Below, in pieces: positions 1-8,440 of a DNA stretch of 64,000 nt; position 1 is the first letter of the stretch, and every line of letters starts with the position of its first letter. Source of the DNA: Labia minor. Its lineage: Eukaryota > Arthropoda > Insecta > Dermaptera > Spongiphoridae. The stretch spans positions 17,661,146-17,725,145 of the forward strand of contig OY720348.1 of NCBI GenBank assembly GCA_963082975.1, in the 5' to 3' direction. The position numbers and the translations under genes are program-made. A model generated the notes under the pieces. It searched no databases. It worked only from the letters and a program-made list of their open reading frames with translations, and had not been told where the DNA came from.

Positions 1-180
1 TTTGTGTTACCTTATTCAATTTTCTTTTTCTGTAAAAAAATCTTTTATTTACATTTTTAATACTATAAAGTGATTACATATATTTACAATAACAAGATTT
101 TCTAGTGTAAAAGAAATCTGTGTGGTTATATCCAGAATTTTATAAATTTTCAAATTTTCGCTAACATTTACTTTAATAAA

Positions 181-218
<38 letters not shown>

Positions 219-430
219 TAATAAATAATATATTAACAATTCCAATTATAATAGATTTATATAGTATTACATAACAATTCTTACAATTACTAAGGCCAAC
301 TGTTTTAATTTAATTCCCTAAGTAATTAAAGAGGTGAATTAATTTTAATAGTTTTAAAATAGTTTAATAGTTTTAAAAAATAAATAAATATCATCATTAT
401 TAAATTAGTTGATGATTACATAAATATAAT
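1..430. other. AT-rich sequence without a gene
   Basis: No coding or repeat signal is recognised apart from a TA-dinucleotide tract at about 181-212 and short A/T homopolymers. Confidence 0.6.
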
Positions 431-442
431 TTGGTAAATGCA

Positions 443-929
443 TATTTAGTCAATAAGTCCCTGATTTTTTTAATAAAACACAAGTATTTGGATAAAAAAT
501 TATTTTATTTTTCAACGGATACACTTCGTCCAACGTTTCTCCAATTTTTGTATCCTTTCCAAAAAATAAGATTTGTCGAGGACATCATAATAGGTATTTG
601 TTTGTCAGATTATTTCATCGTTGGAGTCAAATCTTTTTCCGCCGAGCCATTTCTTCAGATTTGGAAACAAGAAATAGTCACTTGGGGCTAAATCTGGAAA
701 ATAGGGCGGGTGAGGGAGCATTTCGTATCCCAATTCATGGATTTTCATGGAAATTCGCTTTTTCTCAAATGTGATTTTAATGAATGTCAAACAAAAAATA
801 AAAGACTCAGCTGTTTGCAATTTCGACAGGAGTCAGCTGATAATTGCCTGCTGACAGGACCAGTGTTGCCAATTTCATTTAAGAAACGAAAAATTCAAAA
901 AGTCACGGACTTATTGACCTGCCCTCGTA
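443..929 (-). mobile_element. Mariner-family remnant (DD34D type), internally deleted
   Basis: The ends are inverted copies of a mariner terminus: GTCAATAAGTCC at the left and its complement before CCTGCCCTCG at the right. The same terminus bounds the elements at 28672, 30815, 41453 and 63573. At about 490 bp the copy is far shorter than an autonomous mariner (about 1.3 kb). The inside keeps the C-terminal third of a transposase on the minus strand. The left tip looks truncated, so the left boundary is approximate. Confidence 0.75.
500..750 (-). pseudogene. Mariner transposase C-terminal fragment
   Basis: The minus strand encodes HPPYFPDLAPSDYFLF, the block around the third catalytic Asp of mariner DD34D transposases, followed by LKKWLGGKRFDSNDEII and then a stop at 605. 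Related sequence continues leftwards in another frame. The N-terminal helix-turn-helix and the first two catalytic Asp residues are missing, so this cannot make an active enzyme. A paralogous fragment lies at 28869-29120. Confidence 0.8.
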
Positions 930-1108
930 TAATGTTGACATAAAGAACTTAAGAATCTGAGTTCATATCTCTTCAAAACCACAAAAATTAAAAAAAAAAA
1001 ATTATATACAATTCAATTAAAAATAAAGATTATTATAGGACAATTAAAATGGTTAGTGTAGTTGAAATTTGATTAGATCTCAATAGCCTAAATTGAAAAT
1101 AATTATTT

Positions 1109-1144
1109 TACGAGGCAGGTCAATTATAATTGACCTGCCTCGTA
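1109..1144. repeat. Perfect 36-bp palindrome of mariner end sequence
   Basis: The 36 bases from 1109 to 1144 equal their own reverse complement. Each half begins TACGAGGCAGGTCAAT, which matches the tip of the mariner termini elsewhere in this window (CGAGG, then GGTCAATAAG). It looks like two mariner ends joined with almost nothing between them. A TA tract follows and the Tigger-like element begins at 1161. Confidence 0.85.
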
Positions 1145-1418
1145 TATATATATATATATACAGTAAGACCCCGCTTAACGCTGTCTCGGTTAGCGCTGTT
1201 TCGGTTTAGCGCTCTTTTATTTGAACCTGGGGATTCCCCGAAATCGTTCGCAGTGCTAGGTTTTCCAAACAGTGTAGTTGTGTTTTTTGTTTGGTACGGT
1301 GCTGTGCGAACGCAATTTTATTATTTGAAACATTTGGTGACATTATTGTAAGTATAAATTTATATAATATGTATAACGATTAATACAGTGACAAATATTA
1401 TGATCTTTAGTTTTTAAC

Positions 1419-1628
1419 ATGGGTGATAACAAAAAACAAGAAAAGAAAGCAACCAGAAAAAGGATTTCACTGGAAACTAAAATGCAAGTGATTAGAAGAT
1501 TAGATTCTGGTGAACATCAATCTCAAATTAGTGCTACATTGAATTTGGCAACTTCAACAATAAGAACAATTCTTAAGAATAAAGAAAAGATACTCTCATC
1601 GGCAACTGCAACATTTGGCCAGATTTAA
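1419..1628 (+). pseudogene. Tigger/pogo transposase N-terminus (CENP-B-type HTH)
   Basis: A 69-codon reading frame starts with MGDNKKQEKKATRKRISLET and continues with QVIRRLDSGEHQSQI and NLATSTIRTILKNKEKI. This is the psq/CENP-B N-terminal helix-turn-helix that binds the element's own ends. The ATG is the first in the element after the terminal repeat. The frame runs into a stop just after the first DNA-binding domain; the second HTH and the DDE catalytic core are absent. Only a DNA-binding peptide could be made. Confidence 0.8.
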
Positions 1629-1660
1629 GTAAGAGTGAAGACATTGGACACTCCGTCGAT

Positions 1661-2076
1661 ATGAATAAAATTTTGAAAGAAATAGTGGAATTAGCGAAAC
1701 AAACCGGTTTAGATGAGGTAAATGTGGAAGACGTCGAAGAAATAGTTCAAGAAACAGCAGCTAGTATTTCTAATGATGAGCTCAAGGAATTAACTGAGCA
1801 AGAAGAAAACAAAAATTTAATAGTAATGATTCCGAAGAAGAGCAAAAAGAACTTTCGATGGCGTTTGTAAAAAACAGTTTGACCACTATAACTGAAATTA
1901 TGGACCAATTTGTTGAAATTGATCCAAATTTTGACACTAGTTCAAAAGCAAGACGAGGTGTTATAGATGCTTTATCCACTTATCAACAACTTCTAAGAGA
2001 ACGCACAAGGAAAACGCAAACTACATTATATGCCTTCTTGATAAAAAGGCAGAAAATTAGAAACAGAATAAGCTGA
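1661..2076 (+). pseudogene. Tigger/pogo transposase C-terminal remnant, frameshifted
   Basis: Two overlapping frames (1661-1870 and 1858-2076) give acidic then basic sequence: LDEVNVEDVEEIV, ISNDELKELTEQEE, then FDTSSKARRGVIDALSTYQQ and LLRERTRKTQTTLY. The acidic linker and basic tail resemble the C-terminus of Tigger proteins beyond the DDE domain. They are in different frames from each other and from the HTH fragment. A polyadenylation-like AATAAATG follows at about 2141. Confidence 0.65.
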
Positions 2077-2324
2077 ATGATTTGTCTGATTTAGAATTTT
2101 ATTTATATTTTCGTTTATATTGTTTTTATTTTTGTAAGAAATAAATGTTTGGTTTTATTTTTATTAAAAAAAAACAGAATTATTAAATTTAACACCTAAC
2201 CAATTTTCTATCCATCTTCCCGTAACCCCATTATTTACATGTTAAAATAGCCTCGTTTAGCGCTGTTTCGCATTACGCTCTCTTTTGATGGAACGTATCC
2301 CCCGCGTTAAACGGGGTATTACTG

Positions 2325-3404
2325 TATATATATATATATATATAACATGGTTCGATATGAAACACAATTTTAAAAAATTTCATCAAATTTTTTTGGGTAT
2401 AAATGTTTTAATTTTTTTCAAAATTTGTTACTGATTAACTTTATTTCATTTATTTCTTTCTTTTATTTGTTTAACGTGATTAAAATCAAAAGTTGTTTTA
2501 TTTATTTATTTTCTTGATCCCCTCCTCCTTCATACTCTTCCCCCTCTCCCCCTAATCCACTCAAAAGCATTTTAGGTTTTCTCCATTCTGGAAAATAATC
2601 GGTTTATGTTCGTAGGAGTTCAATTTTTTTTTTTTTTTTTATTCATTTTATTTTTTTATTGAAATTTTTCCAACTGAAATCTCTCGTGGATACATGAAAT
2701 CCGCTTTTATCTTTTGCGGATGGTCGATGTGACGGTTTTACCAGCCCAGCGGCTGTTTACTGTCTCAGCTTCATTGAATCCTTTCTTTTTTTTTTCCTAA
2801 CAATCTGATGACTAATGAGCTGGGCACCTCATCAAGATGGCGTGAAAGATTCATTACCAACTTGCATGCCTTTCATCCCCCCCCCCCCCTCTCCCTTTCG
2901 CTCTCTTAGGTTGATTTTATGTGTACATGTTGACATAGAGATTCAAACAATTACAGGAAAAAAAAAATAACCTGGCCTTAATGAGAATGGTTTTTCAAAG
3001 CAGATCGATTACCCGTCCCGTTTAAAAATTCTATTCAAATCAATGTCGTCATGTTGATTTTGTATTTATATTTTATACTCATCGTCAACAAGAAATATAC
3101 TAGAATGTACTGGAATAGAAAAAATATCTCTTGGAAATATTTTATACTAATACATACCTGTTTTTATTCAAATAATATTTCATTTTAAAGGTATTCAAAT
3201 AATAATTGAAAATTTTTTTTTCCCAAATGGGAATTGAGGGTAGTTATTAATTATCTTCATATAGGTCACATCTAAACTTTGACACGAAACTCTTCAACAA
3301 GTCAAAGTTAAATAAAAAAAATAAAATCCCATTCATCCCTCAATGTTCACAAACACATATATATATATATATATATAAACCTTGATACTTATTTAACTTC
3401 CATC
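2325..3404. other. Intergenic AT-rich sequence with simple repeats
   Basis: No gene is seen. The stretch holds TA tracts at 2325-2343 and 3354-3377, poly-T at about 2625-2640 and a C-run at 2878-2889. It ends at the 8-bp target duplication CTTCCATC (3397-3404) of the following hAT element. Confidence 0.6.
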
Positions 3405-4089
3405 CAGTGGCATACCTAAGGACGGTGGGTGCGGTCCGCACCGGGCGGCACTTATCTTGGGGCGGCATTTTTTATAATTAGTTATAGTTGTAAAAAGCAA
3501 CTTATTTATTTCATATTTATTTTTTTTCTGTCTTGAATAATAAATGATTATTATGATTATTATAAGTTTACTATTTGATTTCTATAAATTATGATCAACT
3601 ATATGATTTCGAATATTATTCCTCGGTGTATATAAATGCATTTTAGTGTAAATATTGAATTCTAATTCCAAGAACAGGATAATAATTTTATTTTATTGTA
3701 TTCATTAAAATTCGTTGAATTCATAAACGCATCTTTAAGATTTTGTTCGGCAAAATTATCTTCGTTCTACAATGAGTCAATTAAGACTACAAAATCTTGC
3801 AATGTTGTCAATAGAACAAGAAATTACAAATAATATAAATTTTGAGAGCATTATACACGATTTTTCTAGTATGAAAGCTAGAAGAGTAAATATTATATAA
3901 ATATGTTTACGAGTGCATACAAATATGTGTAAAAAAATTTACTCTGTGTATTAATTAATATTGATTAAATAACTTAATAATTTATTTATGTGTATTAATT
4001 TATAAAAACCACTATTTGATTGACTTATAATAGAAAGGGCGGCAAACTGGAGATCGCCCCGGGCGGCAAAAGTTCTAGGTACGCCACTG
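3405..4089 (+). mobile_element. hAT-superfamily element, deletion derivative with intact 8-bp TSD
   Basis: The left end starts CAGTGGCATACCTAAG and the right end, read inward, starts CAGTGGCGTACCTAGAAC. Both are followed by a GC-rich stretch containing GGGCGGCA. The 8-bp sequence CTTCCATC occurs immediately outside both ends (3397-3404 and 4090-4097), the target duplication length expected of hAT. At 685 bp it is a non-autonomous copy. It is not a pure MITE, because it still encodes the end of the transposase at 3751-3900. Confidence 0.9.
3751..3900 (+). pseudogene. hAT transposase C-terminal dimerisation segment
   Basis: The frame ending at the TAA at 3898-3900 reads NYLRSTMSQLRLQNLAMLSI and continues EQEITNNINF, IIHDFSSMKARRVN. 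This is the usual end of the hAT family C-terminal dimerisation region (pattern LRSTMSQxRL-LA-LSIE, then a KARRV-type end). Everything upstream (BED finger, RNase H-like catalytic core) is deleted or frameshifted. Family placement follows from motif order and agrees with the 8-bp TSD. Confidence 0.78.
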
Positions 4090-4097
4090 CTTCCATC

Positions 4098-4898
4098 AAA
4101 AATTAATCTTTTATTTATATTAATACGAATTATTAATTAATTCATATAATAAATTAACAATTATAATCTCTATATTTATCTCTGTAACTCTACGGAACTC
4201 GAATGTTTTTGGCCGCAGCAACCATAATTTTCGTTCACCAACATCCAACTCCCAGAGCAGCTAGTAATTAATAATTTTAAATTCTTGGGGTCAAATGAAA
4301 GGCAAAAATATGCAATGATTTTTAAATTCTGAGCAATTTGGAGACAATAACCTTTTTTATATAAGATTTACTAACTTAAAATAAATAATAAATTATATAT
4401 TTATGGATTTAAAATGAAGTTAGTTTCTAAGAAAATAATTAGTATTTAATTTAGTTAAATTTAAATAATTCTTATTCAACAACTGCTGCCTCAAGCAGGA
4501 TTTTTTTATTGTTTTTTTTAAGGTTAATTCTCTCTATTATTTATTATATATTTAATTACCTTTAAACATTTTTTTATAATTTGAATTTATTGGAATAATG
4601 GGTAAGTTGAAATTTTTATATTTTTCTCAAAATATAGTTGTATTTAAAAAACTAAATTTAATTTGTCTATCAATGAACTTATAAAATTATTTTTAAATTA
4701 CAATTAGTTTGATAATTATTATTTTTCAATTATTATTTATTACTATTATTATTAATTATTATTTACAATAAGGGGTTGAACAGTGGCATCGTTAATACTT
4801 GCCATTTCCTATACAAATAAATGGTGATTTTTATAGATAAATATACATTAATTAATAATAATATAGGAGACAGAGTCATTAGGTAAAATTAGGGATTA
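4098..4898. other. AT-rich sequence without recognised content
   Basis: No coding region was found. There are long A/T runs and one less AT-rich patch at about 4195-4265 that I could not assign. Confidence 0.5.
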
Positions 4899-5351
4899 TG
4901 ACGGGTATTTTAGGTTATAAATGAAAGATCGGGGTTCTCGAGTGAAAAATCTTTATTTCTATCCAAGTAATACAAAGGATGGACTAGTTTAGGGGGAAGG
5001 GGGCACAGGTTAGTTCCAATCGATGGATGCAGTAACCTGCGAGGGATAATCCAGGTTAGTTCCAATGGGATGGATGCAGTAACCTGGGTGGGCAGGAGAG
5101 GCTGGTGATACCTTCTAGGTCTCCTGTCGCTCTCGCTTTTTGTGTTTCGGGCGAGCCCTTATATAGAGGTAGTTTGTGGAGGGGCGCCGGCCAGGTGGTG
5201 AGGCGAGGTGCGCGCGCAGCTTGGCGGAGCGGACCGGGCGCGCGCAGCTGGGCGGAGCGGACCGGGCGCGCGAGACAGTGGAGGGGCGAGCGAGACAGCC
5301 AGCGCACCGAAGAGCCTATTCGCGGGGCGCTTTGGAACTATTTTCGCTACA
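4899..5351 (-). repeat. Gypsy-1 3' LTR (complete copy)
   Basis: Read on the minus strand it starts TGTAGCGAAAATAG directly after the purine tract GAGGGGGAGA (about 5352-5365). It has a GC-rich U3 of about 175 bp, a TATA-like CTCTATATAAGG at about 5155-5168, and then the sequence shared with the other LTR. The left edge is approximate, because similarity to the right LTR fades near 4907. The U3 contains two near-identical GC-rich blocks (GGCGGAGCGGACCGGGCGCG twice), possibly promoter elements. Confidence 0.75.
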
Positions 5352-5456
5352 ATCTCCCCCTCAGGATCATGAAATCGTCTCGATCATGATCATGTATGGG
5401 TGACTGTCTGTTTCCTAGGGCGTCCTCGTCGTCGAAGAGGTTGGACCGGCGCTTCC

Positions 5457-5639
5457 TCAGCGGGCGTTGTTGACTGGAAGGGTCTCTGCTGCGATGAGTG
5501 GTAGACCCCCTATTGGTTCGGTGGGAAGTAATAGACGGCTGGCGTACTCGATGCACCGTTCTTCTGCTCCCTCCCCCTGGAGGAGAGCTGCACCTAGAGC
5601 GTAGGCACTAGCATCGGTACGTTGTCGATGCGGTGACAC
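5457..5639 (-). pseudogene. Gypsy-1 RNase H fragment
   Basis: The minus strand encodes TDASAYALGAALLQGEGAEE followed by RCIEYASRLL. This matches the segment around the first catalytic Asp of the RNase H domain in Ty3/gypsy pol. It is only about 60 codons, lacks the rest of the domain and is bounded by stops. It shows that the internal deletion removed the RT domain to the right and that the remainder of RNase H plus integrase to the left is also gone. Confidence 0.7.
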
Positions 5640-5794
5640 CGGGTGCTCGTGGTCGTGGCGATGATGACATCCAGGACAGTGGCGGCGGCCGCAGCACGTG
5701 TTGTCGCGCAGGAGACGATGGCGCGGATGGAAGTGACGGCAGTGATGGCCAACATGTACGGCCTAGGTGGTGTTGAATACCCGTATGATGGCGA

Positions 5795-7705
5795 TTATGT
5801 CCGAGGCGACTGCGATGACGGCGACGACCTCGGCGGCAGCCGTAGCGATGCAGGACCGGGGGCAGCCGTGGCGATGCAGGACCGGAGACAGCCGTGGCGA
5901 TGCAGGACCGGAGGCAGCCGTGGCGATGCAGGACCGGGGGCAGCCGTGGCGATGCAGGACCGGAGACAGCCGTGGTGATGCAGGTCCCTGATTATATGCT
6001 CCAACGCTTCCCTCTTTGGTGGAGATGACCGATAAGGAGCGGTGGCAATTGGTGGATGGTTGCCCGTGGGGATCCGGTGCGAAACGTTACTTGCAGGCGG
6101 GCCGGTAGGGTTAAACAATTCCCGCTGCGTGGTTATTAGTGACTGGAACTGTTGCCGTTGCTGGGTGTTGAATGATTGACACTCTGTTAGCCTGATCTCG
6201 AGTGCGGCAAGCTGGACTTTCCTGAGGGGCGGGAACAGTCCAGGCGTGTATTCTGGCGAGAAGGGGGCGTCGACGGCATACCCAGCGTCACGCCACAGGA
6301 AATCGAGGTGCTCATCTGTGGGGGCTCGGTGTGGCGATGGTCCATACGCGTTATCTTCCTCCTCTATTGGAGAGAGCATTGGCGGTATGCTCATCTCCTG
6401 GAGGAGGGAATCGATGGTGGCCTTCGTGCGGGGAGTCAGTGGAAAGCGCTTTTCCGGCTGATCTTCGAAGAGATACTCCCTACTTCGAAGACTCAGTTGC
6501 ATTCCCGAATCCTCAAGAAAGTCTACCCCAAGTAGAGTTTCGTTGTTTGCTTGATTCGGGAACGTGAGGAAGGTGGTTGTCACGGTCCTTCCCTGAATGC
6601 ACACCGGCGTCGTTATGGAGTGCATGCTCGACATCTTCTTACTCCCATCTGCCAAGGTGGTCTGCACCGTGATGGGTTTGGAGGTGTACCCTTGCCTGAT
6701 TAGTTTCTTATAGAGGGTAGGGCTGGCAATACTATTCGAGGCCCCTGTGTCAAGTATGGCCTGCTCGTGAATGCCAGAGACCCTTATCTCCACTACTGGC
6801 CGCATGCGTGGGTTGACGTTACCCTGCGTTTTTATGGCCGATGCAGGTACCTTGCTGGGGTTGCAATTAGGGCATTCGCGTCTGATGGTCCCCTCTTTAC
6901 CACACCCGTAGCAAGAAAGCGTCCGTACAGTAGCAGGGTTTGCTGGTGCCATGTTTGGTCGGGTGGTATTGGGAGTTTCAGTGACGTATGTAGCCCTTCT
7001 TGTCAGTCTGATATCACGGGCTTTCTTCTTCCGACACTCGGTTTCGTGGTGCCCGGGGAAGTGACAGAAATCGCATCTGGTGCTTGTTGAGTTGGTGGGG
7101 AATGGGGGCCCTTTCGTCTTGGTCTGTTCTTGTTCCCCGAGCTCGATGGCTCGTGCTTGCGTAAGGAGCTCCGGGAACGTCCTGATCGAACTCCGGGGCA
7201 TACGGTCTCTAATGCTGAATCGCAGCAGACCGTATATTATGTCCACCTGGTGGACATCGGAGAGTGGCGGCGTAAGTTGGGCTAGACGTGCCCTTTGTGT
7301 TGTCAGATATTCATCTGTGGACATCTGGGCTGGCTGTGGGTGAGCGAAGATGTCCATGAATATCTGGTGGTTCGCGAGCTTCGGGGCGAAGGCTTGGTAT
7401 AGATTCTTCCCGAATTCTTCCCAGGTGTTTATTTGGCCGCTGACGCCGAGCCACCATTCATTTGCACTGCCTTTTAAGAATAGTGGCAATGTCCGGAGGG
7501 CCTCCGTATCGCTGGCCGCCGATAGGTCTTTGTAGAGGCTCGCGGCAGTAAAAAATTCCTCCACTGCACCCCGAGTACGTGTGCCATCGTATCGGGCGGT
7601 GCAGTTAGCGAAATTGGGCCGCGGAGCTGTAACGGCGTTGGGCGTTGCTATTTGGCAGCGCTCGAGCAGGGCCAGGAATTGTTCTTCGGATAATTGTATG
7701 GCCAT
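5795..7705 (-). CDS. Gypsy-1 gag-protease polyprotein with truncated RT linker
   Basis: An open frame of about 636 codons starts at the ATG at 7703-7705 (MAIQLSEEQFLALL); the frame is also open upstream but without an ATG. Residues 1-200 are gag capsid-like (LPLFLKGSANEWW, FGKNLYQAFAPKL). Two zinc knuckles follow: CDFCHFPGHHETEC (about 211-224) and CYGCGKEGTIRREC (about 265-278). In the second, the His of CX2CX4HX4C is Thr. A retropepsin domain carries AILDTGASNS (catalytic Asp about 319) and ends near LLGVDFL. The frame continues into the RT linker (NVSHRIPTGNHPP, YRSSPPKREALEHIIRDL) and then into a minisatellite-encoded tail with no catalytic RT. Expected products are capsid and protease only. 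Confidence 0.85.
   Translation of the reverse strand: MAIQLSEEQFLALLERCQIATPNAVTAPRPNFANCTARYDGTRTRGAVEEFFTAASLYKDLSAASDTEALRTLPLFLKGSANEWWLGVSGQINTWEEFGKNLYQAFAPKLANHQIFMDIFAHPQPAQMSTDEYLTTQRARLAQLTPPLSDVHQVDIIYGLLRFSIRDRMPRSSIRTFPELLTQARAIELGEQEQTKTKGPPFPTNSTSTRCDFCHFPGHHETECRKKKARDIRLTRRATYVTETPNTTRPNMAPANPATVRTLSCYGCGKEGTIRRECPNCNPSKVPASAIKTQGNVNPRMRPVVEIRVSGIHEQAILDTGASNSIASPTLYKKLIRQGYTSKPITVQTTLADGSKKMSSMHSITTPVCIQGRTVTTTFLTFPNQANNETLLGVDFLEDSGMQLSLRSREYLFEDQPEKRFPLTPRTKATIDSLLQEMSIPPMLSPIEEEDNAYGPSPHRAPTDEHLDFLWRDAGYAVDAPFSPEYTPGLFPPLRKVQLAALEIRLTECQSFNTQQRQQFQSLITTQRELFNPTGPPASNVSHRIPTGNHPPIATAPYRSSPPKREALEHIIRDLHHHGCLRSCIATAAPGPASPRLPPVLHRHGCLRSCIATAAPGPASLRLPPRSSPSSQSPRT
5838..5990 (-). 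repeat. 26-bp minisatellite at the Gypsy-1 deletion junction
   Basis: About six tandem copies of a 26-bp unit (plus strand GTGGCGATGCAGGACCGG then AGGCAGCC, with variants) lie in frame at the C-terminus of gag-pro, encoding repeats such as CLRSCIATAAPGP and LRLPP. They sit exactly where RT should continue and before the RNase H remnant, so they mark or arose at the deletion junction. The frame terminates just after the array. Confidence 0.85.
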
Positions 7706-7775
7706 CTTGGGGTTTAGTCTTGGGCTTCTTCTGGGTAGAATTGTGACGGGTTCTTCTTTTTGAACACGCACTCAC

Positions 7776-7925
7776 CAGAAATCTTCGGGGGGAAGCGAGA
7801 CCGGAATTCTTCGGGGGAAACGAGACCGGAAATCTTCGGGGGAAACGAGACCGGAAATCTTCGGGGGGAAACGAGACCGGAAATCTTCGGGGGAAACGAG
7901 ACCGGAAATCTTCGGGGGGAAACGG
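7776..7925 (-). repeat. Tandem repeat in the Gypsy-1 leader
   Basis: Six units of about 23-26 bp (plus strand GAGACCGGAAATCTTCGGGG followed by GGAAAC) occupy the interval between the primer-binding site and the gag ATG. Units differ by a G-run length change and one T/A variant. A purine-rich stretch and a poly-T/A run (7930-7950) separate them from the LTR side. Position in the 5' leader suggests an effect on transcript structure or packaging, but that is speculation. Confidence 0.85.
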
Positions 7926-7957
7926 AAGAGAAAAAAAATTTTTTTTTTTTCACTCGA

Positions 7958-7975
7958 GCCTCTAGTTGGGCGCCA
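7958..7975 (-). promoter_or_regulatory. Gypsy-1 primer-binding site
   Basis: On the minus strand, immediately downstream of the LTR, the sequence reads TGGCGCCCAACTAGAGG. TGGCGCC is the complement of a tRNA 3' end and is a common primer-binding site start in LTR elements. The primer tRNA cannot be assigned by eye. Confidence 0.65.
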
Positions 7976-7979
7976 ATTT

Positions 7980-8258
7980 ATAAGGGGATTTTAGGTTATA
8001 AATGAAAGATCGGGGTTCTCGAGTGAAATATCTTTATTTCTATCCAAGTAATACAAAGGATGGACTAGTTTAGGGGGAAGGGGGCACAGGTTAGTTCCAA
8101 TCGATGGATGCAGTAACCTGCGAGGGATAATCCAGGTTAGTTCCAATGGGATGGATGCAGTAACCTGGGTGGGCAGGAGAGGCTGGTGATACCTTCTAGG
8201 TCTCCTGTCGCTCTCGCTTTTTGTGTTTCGGGCGAGCCCTTATATAGAGGTAGTTTGT
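7980..8258 (-). repeat. Gypsy-1 5' LTR, truncated in U3
   Basis: This copy matches the left LTR over 271 bp but stops about 12 bp upstream of the TATA-like box. The GC-rich U3 present in the left LTR is missing, and AT-rich unrelated sequence begins at 8259. Loss of U3 would remove upstream promoter elements but leave the TATA region. Confidence 0.8.
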
Positions 8259-8440
8259 TAAATTACATGTTTGATTAAAGAGGATTAAAGTTATTCTAAA
8301 AATAGTTTCATACAAAAGGTTAGTCAACTGTATAATTTAATAAATAGATTGTTAAACTATATCTTCGTTTAAATTTCTTGTAACAATAGTTACAATCAAA
8401 TGTCATCTATATAAAAGTATTAATAAATGAAATATTAAAT

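Larger units (their letters stand above)
1161..2324 (+). mobile_element. Pogo/Tigger-type DNA transposon, internally deleted
   Basis: The terminal inverted repeats are CAGTAAGACCCCGCTTAACG at the left and, read inward from the right, CAGTAATACCCCGTTTAACG. This is the pogo/Tigger pattern. TA lies immediately outside both ends and the element sits in a TA microsatellite. GCGCTGTTTCG-type motifs also recur inside each end. The element is about 1.16 kb, roughly half a complete Tigger, and keeps only the N- and C-terminal parts of the transposase. Confidence 0.88.
4899..8258 (-). mobile_element. Gypsy-1: Ty3/gypsy retrotransposon on the minus strand, pol largely deleted
   Basis: A 271-bp sequence occurs at both ends (4907-5177 and 7988-8258) with one visible mismatch, marking two LTRs in the same orientation. 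On the minus strand the order is truncated 5' LTR (right), primer-binding site, tandem-repeat leader, gag-protease, a short RNase H remnant, a purine tract and the 3' LTR (left). Almost the whole RT-RNase H-integrase region is missing, so the copy is non-autonomous. No target duplication is seen, which fits the loss of the outer part of the right LTR. Its GC-rich composition contrasts with the AT-rich surroundings. Confidence 0.88.

Noticed and set aside
6246..7763. Several plus-strand frames of 60-107 codons opposite the gypsy gag-protease frame
   Set aside because: They are antisense shadows of a GC-rich coding region and show no domain or motif.
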